The notes beneath the pieces were generated by a model. It made no database searches, had not been told where the DNA came from, and saw only the letters and a list, made by a program, of their open reading frames with translations. From Amaurobius ferox (Eukaryota; Arthropoda; Arachnida; Araneae; Amaurobiidae): DNA of 64,000 bases. Below are positions 45,340 through 56,690 of this stretch, piece by piece. The translations under genes and the position numbers were made by a program. Where the stretch lies: positions 35,626,484-35,690,483 of the forward strand of contig OX578155.1 in NCBI GenBank assembly GCA_951213105.1. The letters are read 5' to 3'. Numbering within the stretch: position 1 is the stretch's first letter; each line of letters begins with the position of its first letter.

Positions 45340-46302
45340 ATGAATGCGCAAATTGATAAAAACAGATTTATTTGTGAAGTCTGTCAGAAAGGATTTATTC
45401 GAAAGAGCCGCTTGATTGATCATATCCGTACTCATACTGGTGAAAAACCATTTACCTGTGAGGTATGTCAGAAAGGATTTATTCGAAAAAGTAGTTTGAT
45501 TGATCATCTGTGTAATCATACTGGTGAAAGACCATTTACTTGTGAGGTATGTCAGAAAAGATTTATTCGAAAAACTCATTTGAATATTCATTTGCGTACT
45601 CATGCTGCTGAAAAATTATTTACTAGTAAGGTATGTCAAAATGGAAATATGCAAAGGAATGATTTAAACACTCATCTGTGCTACCATGCTAGTGAAAAGC
45701 CATTTACTTGTGAAGTATGCCAGAAAGGATTTAATCAAAAGGCACATTTGAATATTCATCTGCTTATTCATTCTGGTGAAAAACCATTTACTTGTGAGGT
45801 GTGTCAGAAAGGATTTATTCGTAAGAGCGACTTGAATATTCATCTGCGTACTCATACTGGTGAAAAACCATTTATTTGTGAGGTATGTCAGAAAGGATAT
45901 ATTCTAAAGGCTGATTTGAATAATCATCTGCATACACATACTGGTGAAAAACCATTTACTTGTGAGATATGCCAGAAAGGATTTCGTCGAAAGAGAAATA
46001 TGAATATTCACTTGTGTACTCATACTGGTGAAAAATTATTTACTTGTGAAGTGTGTCAAAAAGGATTTATCCAGAAGAGCCAGTTGAATATTCATTTGCG
46101 TACTCATACTCGTGAAAAACCATTTACTTGTGGTGTGTGTCAAAAAGCATTTATTCAAAAGGGCCAGTTGGATATTCATCTACGTACTCATACTGGTGAA
46201 AAACCATTTACTTGTGAGGTATGTCAGAAAGGATTTACTCGAAAGAGAAATATGAATGTTCATCTGTGTACTCATTCTGGTGAAAAACCATTTTCTTGTT
46301 AA
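45340..46302 (+). CDS. C2H2 zinc-finger protein, 11 fingers, prematurely stopped
   Basis: The frame starts at ATG and runs 320 codons with eleven 28-residue C2H2 units (residues about 10-312), with linkers of the HTGEKPFTCEVCQKGF type. It would act as a sequence-specific DNA-binding protein in the nucleus. No N-terminal effector domain is visible. Finger 4 (about 94-116) has lost its first Cys (TSKVC for TCEVC) and is presumably non-binding. The frame ends at FSC-TAA, where every other unit has a Glu or Gly codon after TC, so the stop looks like a point nonsense mutation in finger 12. Fingers continue past the stop and, after a 4.94 kb insertion, at 51.4 kb. It could still make a shortened protein. 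More likely it is a dying copy. Confidence 0.65.
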   Translation: MNAQIDKNRFICEVCQKGFIRKSRLIDHIRTHTGEKPFTCEVCQKGFIRKSSLIDHLCNHTGERPFTCEVCQKRFIRKTHLNIHLRTHAAEKLFTSKVCQNGNMQRNDLNTHLCYHASEKPFTCEVCQKGFNQKAHLNIHLLIHSGEKPFTCEVCQKGFIRKSDLNIHLRTHTGEKPFICEVCQKGYILKADLNNHLHTHTGEKPFTCEICQKGFRRKRNMNIHLCTHTGEKLFTCEVCQKGFIQKSQLNIHLRTHTREKPFTCGVCQKAFIQKGQLDIHLRTHTGEKPFTCEVCQKGFTRKRNMNVHLCTHSGEKPFSC

Positions 46303-46463
46303 GTATGTCAGAAGGGTTTTATTAAAAAGTATGAATTGAATAATCATCTCAAAAGTTATTCTGATGCAAATCCATTTACTTGTGATATGTGTCAAAAAAC
46401 ATTTAATGATAAGTGTAATTTGAACGTTCATCTTTTTTACCCACACTGGTGAAAAGTCTTTCA
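46303..46463 (+). pseudogene. Continuation of the finger array after the stop
   Basis: In the same frame after TAA come VCQKGFIKKYELNNHL (finger 12, final His replaced by Tyr) and TCDMCQKTFNDKCNLNVH (finger 13). A one-base insertion in CTTTTTTACCC then leads to GGTGAAAAGTCTTTCACTTG, the start of finger 14, where the hAT-like element cuts in. Confidence 0.8.
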
Positions 46464-47473
46464 CTTGTATGTAAAGATGTGGATCGGAAAATTTTCTGCT
46501 ATGTTTTCCGGAAAAATTTCCATTTTTTTTTTTAATTTATAATTAATTTTAAAATACAATGTAATACTCATTCCAAACTGTATTTTTTAAAAACAAGTAG
46601 CTTTACAGAAAGTTTTTGATCATTGAGTTTTCTAATTTTAAAAAAGAAAATGAAGGAGGATAGGGAACAAATGTGTGTATGTGCTCTTTTTTTATAGAGA
46701 AAGAATGAATGACAATCAAAAGAGTACAAGAAACATTTTACTCATTCACAGAAAAGGCAAAGTTTTAAGAAGCCTATTCTTTCCGTATTATGTTCTCCAA
46801 AATTTATAATATAAACAAAATGGAATGTTTTCACAAATTCTGCTGAGATAAAATGCTTTTCAGAGTTTTCCCCAGGATCCAGAAAGGGACAGGGTGCTGT
46901 TACCAAGAAAAGGGACACAGTTTCTTATTTGTATGATATTTATGCTTAGGGTTTCTATAATGAAAATAAGTATTGCAAAAAATGTAAACACTTTCGACTG
47001 TTATACCTCTGAATCTAATAAATAAAAATGTGAATATATTTTCTAGTTTTGTCAATAATATGATCCAGGTTGTGAATATATAAAATTAATTTAATTTTTT
47101 TAGTATTTTGCACTTGTTCGAACTGATACTTTTATAAATTTTCAAAAAACAAGTGTTTTTTTTTTCCATTTCTTCATTTGAAATATTTTGGAAATTATAA
47201 AAAACATATAAATAGTAATCGACAAAATGTGCATTAAGAAATTTAGTTGCTAAATCTATATTTATATTTAAAAGAAGCTCTTATGGTATATACATATTCA
47301 AGTACATATTTATGTGCCACTAGGCAAGTTTATAGATTAAGTGAAATGTAAATTCTGGTCAGAAAAATTTAATTTATATACCGAAAAGCAAGTTAATCAA
47401 ATAATTTTATATTTTAACCTCAAGTCTATGGTCAAAGTATGCAGATGAAATATGGGTGAAAACTAAAGTACTA

Positions 47474-47650
47474 GCTAGCTATAAACAGTTACTGAGTAAT
47501 TTGTAGCACTTTGAAAGCCTGTAAACAATATAAATGAGTCTGAATAAATCAAGTATAACTTTATTGAATTTTACTGAAGGTTTATATTACAAAATGTTAT
47601 TCTCACAAAACTGTTTTGGTTTCATTAGACTGGAGCCACTGTCACTGTGT
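47474..47650 (+). repeat. R2 dispersed repeat, copy 2
   Basis: It pairs with 5,785-6,005: AGCTATAAACAGTTA, AATTTGTAGCAC, TTATATTACAAAATGTTATT and GACTGGAGCCACTGTCAC. It lies inside the hAT-like element. Confidence 0.6.
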
Positions 47651-48149
47651 TATTTAGTACTGATGAAAAGGTTCCTTTTTTTTGTGGACAAATTTATCAT
47701 TGAATAAATGCTATTTTATATATTAAATGTAATTATAGTCTTGGTAAATCAATAGAATTGCCCCCACTCAGTTTTTTTTCTAAGTACAAAAATGTGCCAA
47801 GTTGGCACGTTTCTCAGTGTTTTGATATTGACTCCTCTCCACTAAAGTGACATATAATTCTGTATTTTAAAATAGGCTCCTCCTACCAAAGTGACGTATT
47901 CTTCAGTTTTATGAACTAGAATTTTTAATGTAAAGGATAGTGGAATTCAATTTGAATAAAAGTGAATACTCAAAGGGTTACAAAATAACATTTTTATGCA
48001 TTCTAAAGATATTGCTTAACTTGTGCATGCAAATGCAGATTAAAAAACTTTTAAAATTTTAGAAAACATATTGAAACACACGAAATATTTTGTGATTTTA
48101 AATCAATTTCAAAAATTTATAACTCGAAACTTCGAAAATTTTAGGACTA

Positions 48150-48800
48150 TAGAAATTTATTAAAAGGACGATCAGACTTGAAAGAAATTTAAGAAAAACT
48201 ATACTTAACAAAAAGATTGTACTTTAACAAAATTTAAAAAAATAGCAATACTTTAAAAAAATTACAAACTTAAAAAAAGATTGGTCTTTAATGAAATTTA
48301 AGAAAAAACGATACTTAGAAAAAAAATTGTACTTTAACAAAATTCAAGAAAAAAAAAATTGAACTTTAATGAATGAATTTTTAAAAAACGATACATTGAA
48401 AAAGATTGAACTTTAACGAAATTTAAGACAAATGATACTTATGAACGTATATACTTGTTTAACATACTTTAAAAAATTACAAAATTTAAAAAAAACAATA
48501 CTTAGAAAAAAGATTGTACTTTAACAAAATTTAAAACAAAACAATACTTAGAAAATTTATGAAATTTAAGAAACCAATTGGACTTTAACTAAATTTAAGA
48601 AAAAACAGTACTTTGAAAAATGATTGAACTTTAAGAAAATACGATACTTAGAAAAATGGTGAGATTTGAACGAAATTTAAGAAAAACGATACTTAAAAAA
48701 AATTAAACTTTAAAGAAATTTAAGAAAAATGATACTTCAAAATTAAAAAAGCAATACTTGGATAAAAGATTGTACATCAACAAAAATCCTAAAATATACT
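48150..48800 (+). repeat. A-rich ~45-bp degenerate tandem repeat
   Basis: About a dozen degenerate copies of TTGTACTTTAACAAAATTTA followed by AGAAAAAACGATACTTAGAA run through this stretch. The length of the A runs and the spacing vary. There is no coding. Confidence 0.75.
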
Positions 48801-48979
48801 AAAGAAAAGATACTTATAATTACGAGAACCATTTTATAAACACGGGAAATCATAAATGGCAATTTCAAAACATGGGATGAATAAATAAAAAAACTAACCT
48901 TTATGTAAATGTTCTTATATCTACATTTTCACTTACATCCACACAAACACATTTTCTTGAACATACACGTTCCCATACA

Positions 48980-49490
48980 AATTTCTGAGTCCCACTTTCA
49001 TATTTCATATTCTGCTTTTGTGCATTTTTTATGTCTTCTCCTCCTTCAAAAAACTATTGGGATGGGGGGGTGGGGGCTCTGGGTCCCACCACTTGAGTGG
49101 TGTTCGACCCTCTCTATGGACTGCCATAGTCAGATACACAGCTGCTAGTTATTGCATGAACTGCAATGGGAGTAAATCCGCTATGCGAATAAAATGTTTG
49201 CATAACATGCATATCGTCATTGCATGGAGTAGAGTTATTGTTATATTGTATATAATGTATAATACATCCTTCTGCATAGTGGTTAGATCAGCGCCATCTA
49301 TATAAATTTCTAAGTCCTCCTTCATATTTCATTTTCCTCTTTTGTATATTTTTCATGTCTTCTCCTTTTTTAAAAAGTTTTTGGGGAGTCCAGCCCTCAC
49401 CACTTGAGTGGTATCCGACCCTCTCTAGGGACAGCTGTGGACACAGTCGATCTTGATAGCTATTATATGAACTGCAGTGGGAGTCCCATT
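48980..49490 (+). repeat. Duplication, ~325-bp period
   Basis: Both units (48,980-49,200 and 49,305-49,490) contain TTTCTGAGTCC or TTTCTAAGTCC, TCATATTTCAT, ATGTCTTCTCC, ACCACTTGAGTGGT, CGACCCTCTCTA, GGACNGC and ATGAACTGCAGTGGGAGT. The G-rich segment between them differs in length. The frames covering it have no recognised domain. Confidence 0.75.
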
Positions 49491-50734
49491 TGTCGTGACT
49501 TTTGCAGGTAGCAGAGGTAAGCAGTCTACAACAAGAAAGCTATTACAAATAAAGAGATTTTTCAAGAAGCAACTAGGCTGGTCCCTTAAGGTGGTTTATA
49601 AATAATATAAAGAAAATATGTTATCCCATATTTCACTAAAGTCGGCTAAATTCGAAGCAAATGTACCGCATTAATCTAACAACTCCCCCCCCCCCTCTCC
49701 TTCCTTTTCCCTCTGTTTTGATTGAATTGTCTGAATCAACATAAACATCAAACATCTTCTTTCAAATGGTACGAAGAACCCTAGCCTGGAAATGTATGTT
49801 TTTAAATATTTGTTTTAGAGCAAACATGCTTATAATGTTTACATGTTCAGAACTTTATACTCCAGATAAATTATACTAAACATAGAATAATTGTAACAAA
49901 AATTTAAGTTGAGGAAAAAAACTATTTCGAAAATTTTTATCAGATAGAAGAGGGAATGTATGTGCTTAATATTCCCTTTTCTGTTTCGTTTCTTTTAATG
50001 GAGAAAAGAAGTAATGTGGAGGCTGTCGATCTTCTTTTCTTTGGCACTACATCACTGTTCAGCATAACCTTTTTCCTTTCTTTGAAGTAGCAGGGGGCGG
50101 GCAGGGCCGAGGTAAAACAAGATCAAATAGGGAGGTAAAGAGCAAGAAAAAAGGCTTTCCGAATTACCTGAGGTCTTAGAAGGTCTGGTTGATTTTCGTT
50201 TAAGGACAGACATTGCTCTTAACAAAATGCTAATTTGGAGGATCTGCTAATAAAGGGGCAGGGAGTGCACTCTTCTCATAACAAAAGGCAAGGAGGACAC
50301 TGTTCTTGTAACAAAAGGACAGGCAGTGTGCTGCACCCTTCCAAAACTGCCTGGGGAAAACTCTGTACTTTTATAGTGCTAAATTTATGCTTGACTTCTC
50401 TTGCAAATTGTCTTTTTTTTCACATGGTACTCACTTGTTCAATTACAATCGGGTATTTTTTAATATTAAATAAAATAATTTATTTTTTAAGGACGGAGCC
50501 CTTTTTTTAATTTCGATTTTATTTGAGATATTTTACTTTTTATGCACTTTTGAAGTGAAAAATTTTCTTTCGTACCAGCACTTCTAGCAATTTCTCTGTT
50601 TTATAGCTCAAAAACTGTAGCATACAAAAATATAAAATTTGGTACATTCGTATAGAAATAATTATGTAACATGATGAAATAAAATGTTTACTGATTTAAA
50701 CATTAGTTCGGCTTGAAATAACTTGCAAAGCGAG

Positions 50735-50832
50735 CTCTGGAAGTGCAGCAAATAAAAGGTGAAGCCTCCTGACTTGCGAAGCGAGTTACTGGGGTTGGCG
50801 AAGCATAGCAAGCAGGGGGCAGAGCCCCCAGT
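50735..50832 (+). mobile_element. Helitron-like 3' end, nested in the hAT-like element
   Basis: CTTGCGAAGCGAGTTACTGG, GCGAAGCATAGCAAGC and a strong hairpin, GGGGGC-AGA-GCCCCC (50,813-50,827), are followed by CAGT, one change from CTAGT. This layout resembles Helitron 3' ends. A matching 5' TC end was not identified. Confidence 0.45.
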
Positions 50833-51411
50833 ATAATTTATTATTATATATATAATAAACTAGTAAATTTTTTCTTTTGAATTTATCAGTAGACATTGAA
50901 AGGAATGCAATAAAATATTTAATGCACTTTTCAATTATAAATTTTTTTTAATTTTTTAGAATATACTTTATAACATATTTTTTATACCTATAATAAACAG
51001 TAAATTATTTATGATTCTGATAATTTTTGACAATATTTAATTATTTCTCATGCTATTCCTTTTGTGCAGTGCCTTAAAATTGAAATTTTGAAGATAAAAT
51101 ACATTACTATAAATGAAATAGAATTTTTTTTACAAGTTTTTAGAAGATAAATGATAAATTGTAGCTGAAAATTGCTGTATAGATATAAGAATTTTCATGC
51201 ATAGACTTTTTTTATTTATTTCTAAATTTAAATCTTTTTTAAGCATTGTTATATAATATATGTTTAACTGTAGCTGTAATATAAGAATGAATACTTTTAA
51301 AAGTCATTGAATATATTATCCCAGCTGAAATGTAATATAGAGAATAATTTTTAAATTTTCCACTGTAGAAAATTCTGCATTTCAAAATGTTTTGGAAAAT
51401 CCACATCTCTA

Positions 51412-52240
51412 CTTGTAGGGTATGTCAGAGAGGATTTAGTTGAAATGGTGAGTTTAATATTCATGTATTTATACTGGTGATAAACCATTTACATGTGAGA
51501 TACGCCAGAAAGAATTTATTCTAAAATCTCATTTGAATACTCATTTTTTGTACTCATTCTGATAAAAAAACCATTTACTTATAAGGTATATTAGAACACA
51601 TTTAAACAGAAAAGTAAGTTGATCACTCATTTTCACTGCCATACTGATGGTGAAAAACCATTTACTTGTGAGGTATGCCAGAAAGGATTTCATCAAAAGG
51701 GTGACTTGAATATTCGTCTGTGTACTCATACTGTTCAAAAACTATTTACTTGTGAAGTGTATCGAAAGGGATTTGATTATAAGTGTAGTTTGAGCACTTA
51801 TCTGCGTTTGCATATTGGTGAAAAACCATTTACTTGTGAGGTATGTCAGAAAGGATTTATTCGAAAGGGTGACTTGAATATTCACATGTGTACTCATGCT
51901 AATAGAAAGCCATTTACGTGTGTGGCATGCAAAAAGGATTTATTTGAAATAATCAATTGAATACTCATCATCTTCATACTCATTCTGATGAAAAAACATT
52001 TACTTGTGAGGTATGCCAGAATGGATTTGTTCGAAAAGGTGATTTAAATATTCGCCTGTTTACTCAAACTAATAAAAAAAACATTTACCTGCAACATATG
52101 TCAAAAAAGATTTAATCAAAAGGGTCATTTGAACACTTTTGATTAACAATACTGTTGATAAATCACTTACTTATAAGGTATGTTTATAGGGATTTTATCA
52201 AAAGTATGTATTCATCTCCGTAATCATACCGATTAAATCT
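51412..52240 (+). pseudogene. 3' half of the interrupted zinc-finger array, decayed
   Basis: The array restarts exactly at the end of the hAT-like element: CTTGTAGGGTATGTCAGAG corresponds to the usual TC-x-VCQ. About ten finger-length units follow at 84-bp spacing. The first three contain stops and lost Cys/His. Those in 51,652-51,958 are well kept (TCEVCQKGFHQKGDLNI, TCEVCQKGFIRKGDLNIH). One has Tyr for Cys (CEVYRKGF). The last four again contain stops and frameshifts. Consensus and linker match the 45.3 kb fingers, so both halves are one ancestral gene of more than twenty fingers. Confidence 0.8.
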
Positions 52241-55225
52241 CAACTTACATTATCTCCCATTTTTACCAGGATTTTTTCCAATCTAAAGGTATGTTCGAGC
52301 TACTTTGTCATTTTTTCCTGGTTTGGAGTTCATAATTTATCTTATAGAAGAAAGTTTTGAGGGTTAAAAAAATTCTTCTGGCTGAAAGATTGTCATATTA
52401 TATGGCCTGCAATTGAAACAGATGCAGAAAAAAATTAGTAAAACACTGAAAAATGCTTCAAAGTAAGAAAGTGTCAAAAGAACTTCAGTATTTACTACGT
52501 AGAATTTTAAAATTCTCCTCAGTTTTGGGACAGAACAAGAGAAAGAAGCTGGTGGTCTAGCTGCAGCCAATATCGGCCCGCGAAGTGTTGATGTCAGTAA
52601 AACTAGCTGAAATCATCGAAAGTTTTAAAATATTTGAAATGGGTTTCAGTATGACATCCCATCTGCAGATTACACATGCTTTTGACAGTTTGTGTAATTA
52701 TTACAGATTTTTTTTTAATATTGTGAATTATGGAAGGCATCAAAAAACTTGGAATATTCATGTTAATAGCTTTAGTATCTCACTTTTTGGGGGCAAAATA
52801 TGGCATGATAAAAATTGGAACTCAAGACTTTTATGTATTTAGTAACATTTCAGATTTAATGAGTTGTTCCAGATGAAAGCGAAACTGGAGTTTAAAAAAA
52901 GCAGCAATATCTTTTTAAAGTCAGAAGAAGAGGAATGCAGAACAAAATTGTCTTACAAAACAATAAAGAAATCAGAATAATAAAACAATTTTGCATCAAA
53001 CTGGTAGAGACAAGTTGAAGAAATGAAAATTGGTAATGATTTTGAAAAAAAAAACACTATAGAAATAAAATAAAGTTAAATGTTAAGAAAACTGCATTTT
53101 ATCATTTACTAACACAGATTCACTGGATTTAATATACAAACCTGATTAAAATTCTTCTGGAACATACAGTAAATTTTCAAAAACTAAATTATATGTCCTC
53201 TCAGATAAAAAATAATTAAACTCGCTGTATGTGAATAATATGCCTAAATTAAGTGGACAGAGTTCATGTAGTCTGGATACACAGCCTTTGTTATTGCAAA
53301 CTAAAAAGTTTACAGGCATAATGTGCCTTAAAAATGTAGGTAGGGTACTATCCTTTCACTACTGGCATTTGTGCTAATACTCGTACAATACACCATAATA
53401 AAGAACTGAGATGGGAAAATATTTCTTTTTTAAATCACATTAGATCAGGTTTCGACAAATTTCTCTTCAATCTAGGAGTCAGCTTTTAATTTTACGGAAT
53501 TTTGCATTTTGACGATGTTTGTTATAAAGAGCTTATAACAAATAGTTATACTGGTATAATTAAACATAAAGGTTAACACTAATCCTTAAAATATTTTGAA
53601 TTAATTTTGATTACTTCAAATTTAAATTGCAAGGGAAATCAAAAAAATAATATATTTAACATAATATAAAAGTATTCAATTTTTAACCATTATCTTTTAC
53701 ATTAGCAGTTTTGCTGTACACATAAAATCCTGTTGGACTTTATCTGCACTGACCATGTACATGTCTTTTGGCTGTTGAAACAAAGTACTATTCATCCATA
53801 GTTTTTAAAAAATTAAAATCTTTCATAGACCATTCATTATATTGATCATCATTAAGTCATTTACACTTTTAATGTCCATTGATGAGCAGAATTTCTAAAA
53901 TCTTTGTAAAAATAAAACAGATGAATAATTGAAAATATCAATAATCCTCGTAGCCTTAAATCTTAAATATCTCAAGAATGGTTAATCGTAGAGTATTGAG
54001 ATAGGTTTTGCTCTTTCCACCATCAAAAATTACGTATGAGACAAGCATTTAATTGATACAAGGTTTGAAATAGGGCTTAAAATTTAGGGGAGGCATTTCC
54101 CCTTTAACAAAAATTTGGGAGGGTATTTTCAAAAACTTGGGGGGAAATTTAAAAATCCAGAATTTTTATTAGTAAAGCATAAAACAAGGATATTTTTATA
54201 TTATCAAAATTGACATTTAGTATTGTTAGTCTTGATTTGAAAATTAACAGCTTTATTTTTTAAATTAATTAGAAACCCCATTTTATGATTGGAAATGGAA
54301 AGCAAAGAGAAAATACATACTGTTGTTTTGTAAATCGCATAATTTTAGGATAAAGCACATTTTGAATATTCTATATTTGCACCTTGCCAAGCTAATGTGA
54401 TTCAAAATATTTTGAACTAAAAATATATTTTTTTAAGTACTTTTAGTAAAATTAAGATGAGAAGGATGTTCATTCTTAATTGAAATTAGATATTCAATTT
54501 TGGGTGCAAATATATCAAATTCTAATTTATGCTCTTCAAATGTATTTCTAATGAGCCTTATAATTCTAAATGCCTAAATCAATAAAAATGTTTTAATTTC
54601 ATTAACATATATCTCAATAACATCTACAATATGTTTAAAAGGTAATATTCCAGCCTGAAAAGCACAGTAAATGTAAAAATATCAGTGGATGCAAACAGAT
54701 TGAAAAAATGGAAAATATTTAAAAATAAAATGAAATATACCGGTGATCGTGTAATAAAAAATGTCCGCTGTATTACTAAACTGTCTTATAAATTACTAAC
54801 TAATAAATGAAACACTTAAACCCGTTTCTATGTATTTTGTTATATACTGCAATGGATTTTTTTGCTAGGGTCAATTTTCGGTCTGAAATAGTCATTTTCA
54901 TCCTAAGGATTTCATTGAAAAATGTCTTTGGAATCCCATCAAAGTCCTTCAAAAAATTTGTATATTATCCGGAAGATGAAGAAATCGGGTTTTCCAAGAA
55001 AATGTCAAGTTTATTGCTTAGGTTAAGTATTTAATTTAAAGAGGTCAATCAAAAGGCATAAAATGACGTTTTGTTTGTTATAATAATTTTCTTCGCATTT
55101 CTCCAAAAGTTAGCTCGCATTAATTTAGCGAATTGTTAAAAAACATACTTTCTATATTTGGTAACAAAATTTTAAGAAGTTTGTATTTTCATCTCGCAAA
55201 TGCGCCCTTTTTTATTTTTACCTTC
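52241..55225. other. No gene seen; AT-rich
   Basis: No supported gene. The frames at 52364-52570 (minus), 52585-52842 and 54807-55034 (plus) have no recognised domain. A G-rich patch at 54,085-54,150 (GGGGAGGCATTTCCCC and AACTTGGGGGG) looks like a worn repeat. Confidence 0.5.
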
Positions 55226-56030
55226 TTTAATAATAAAAGACAATGTCTGTGTATCTGTCTCTGTGTGTGTGTGTGTGTGCGCGTCTTATACACTATAGGT
55301 TCAGGGACCGCGCGTCGGAGAGCTAAGAAATTTGGCAATTGGAGGGGCGGGGGAAGGTGACACGAAAAACCGATTTTTAAAATTTGAATTCCTTTCTTTT
55401 GTTATTTAATGTTTTATGCGATTTACACCGTTTTTTTCCATTTTTGCCCTTTTTTCTTCACCATCTAGGAGACATCGTAGAAAAAAACAAATCACACGAA
55501 CGGAAAGAGCAGGCAATTGCGAGTAAAAATATATTAATTTCAAATCTCGAACGAATTTTAATATTTTTTAAAGATTTTGAAACAAAAGTCACTTTCGGCT
55601 AAAAAAACGAACTTTCGTTTTTAAATCCTCGCATCCGAAAAAGTATCGAGATTTTCGACTAATAATTTACATTTTTAGAAAGCTCAAAGATCAGGCATTC
55701 TTGCAAGCCCAATCTGGTCAAGAAATAATTATAAATAGCCGCAGGATCCTTATTTTAATGAACTAATGTTCTCGACGACTTCACGCCGCAGAGTTCCCCC
55801 TAACCCTGCTCGCGCAGCCGGTGACGTCACTCCGTTTCCATGGAGATCGTGCATCGGGTTACGAGAAAAAGACGAATATTTTTTAGTTTTATTTTTGTTT
55901 CAATGCTTTTGTGAAGCGCGTCGCTATTTTGGCTGTTTGATGTATGGAATGGAACTTATTTCATGGAAATTTCGAGAGATGGTAAATTGGTCGAGAAAAG
56001 GCGTTTAGGTTTTTGCTTGAAAATTTTTGC
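55226..56030 (+). repeat. GC-richer repeat-like block starting with a TG microsatellite
   Basis: TGTCTGTGTATCTGTCTCTG leads into a TG run, then GGGACCGCGCGTCGGAG. A GC-rich stretch (55,770-55,870) includes the palindromic TGACGTCA. Frames at 55133-55360, 55384-55602 and 55766-56008 have no recognised domain. The layout (TG run, then CG-rich) resembles the start of R1-type elements. There is no second copy in the window. Confidence 0.4.
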
Positions 56031-56215
56031 TAACGATCGATATTTTAAATGATGGAATTACGAGCTTAGCATGTGGTCATTATAAAATTTAAATGACTGA
56101 ATTATATGGTGGATTGATGGATTTTTTAAATGGATATTTTAAATGATGGAAGGAACGATGAAATGAGGATGATGGAATTAAGAGCTTAGCATATGGTCAT
56201 TATAAAATTTAAATT

Positions 56216-56408
56216 AGCGCGCAGGAATTGCACTTGGTAGCCCCGGGTTTGATTCCCGCCACTGCCAAAACTTCCGCCGTGTTCACGCGGAGTACGATCA
56301 CGTTAAACATGTGGGTCCGTAAGTTCTTCCGAGAGGTTGGTATGGTAGGGGAAGGAGGGTCGGTCTCTGTGGATGCGTCCCTCCCTGGGTTCCGGTCTAA
56401 ATTGGGTG
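56216..56408 (+). mobile_element. tRNA-derived SINE, copy 3 (both ends truncated)
   Basis: It begins within the tRNA head at GCGCGCAGGAATTGCAC and keeps the box-B-like GGTTTGATTCC. The body is CACGCGGAGTACGATCACG, GTTCTTCCGAGAGGTTGGT and GTCTAAATTGGGTG. The 3' tail is missing. The next SINE starts 32 bp on. Confidence 0.85.
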
Positions 56409-56440
56409 AATGAAAAGAAAGTTATGGAGATTGTCGCGGA

Positions 56441-56690
56441 GGGCGAAGTAGCCCAGTGGTTAGCGTGCGGGAATTGCACTCGGTAGGCCCGGGTTCGATT
56501 CCAGCCACTGCCAAAACTCACGCGGAGTACGATCACGTTAAACATGTGGGTCCGTAAGTCCTTCCGAGAGATTGGTGGTAGGGGAAGGAGGGTACGGTCC
56601 CTGTGGATGCCTCCCCATGGGTTCAGGTCTAAATTGGGTGGCACTTCCTGGTCGTCCAAATAGTTACTTTATACCTTTCTGGTAGGTCAC
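56441..56690 (+). mobile_element. tRNA-derived SINE, copy 4 (best head)
   Basis: This is the clearest tRNA-like head: box A in GTAGCCCAGTGGTTAGCG and a consensus box B, GGTTCGATTCC, at 56,492-56,502. The head is about 72 nt. The body is GCGGAGTACGATCACGTTAA, CGAGAGATTGGTGGTAGGGG and CTAAATTGGGTGGCACTTCC, with tail CCTTTCTGGTAGGTC. An internal RNA polymerase III promoter is therefore plausible. Confidence 0.88.

Larger units (their letters stand above)
46472..51411. mobile_element. hAT-like DNA transposon, non-autonomous, 4.94 kb
   Basis: The left end is TAAAGATGTGGAT (46,472-46,484). The right end, reverse-complemented, is TAGAGATGTGGAT (51,411-51,399), followed inward on both sides by GGAAAA/TTTTCC-rich subterminal sequence and TTTTCTGC or AATTTTC. 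The flanking 8-mers CTTGTATG (46,464-46,471) and CTTGTAGG (51,412-51,419) form an 8-bp target duplication with one mismatch, as expected of hAT elements. Removing it restores the zinc-finger register. No transposase frame is recognisable. The interior carries an R2 repeat, an A-rich tandem repeat, a 325-bp duplication and a Helitron-like 3' end. Confidence 0.75.

Noticed and set aside
48980..49305. Frames of 79 and 95 codons in the duplicated segment of the hAT-like element, considered as a transposase remnant
   Set aside because: No hAT dimerisation or catalytic motif is recognisable, and the sequence is a non-coding duplication.
55760..55768. A third GAACTAATG, identical to the foldback target duplication
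   Set aside because: A 9-mer is expected about once in a window of this size by chance. No element end lies beside it.
56441..56512. A functional tRNA gene at the SINE head
   Set aside because: The same head precedes the same GC-rich body in several copies, so it is the tRNA-derived part of a SINE and not a stand-alone tRNA gene.
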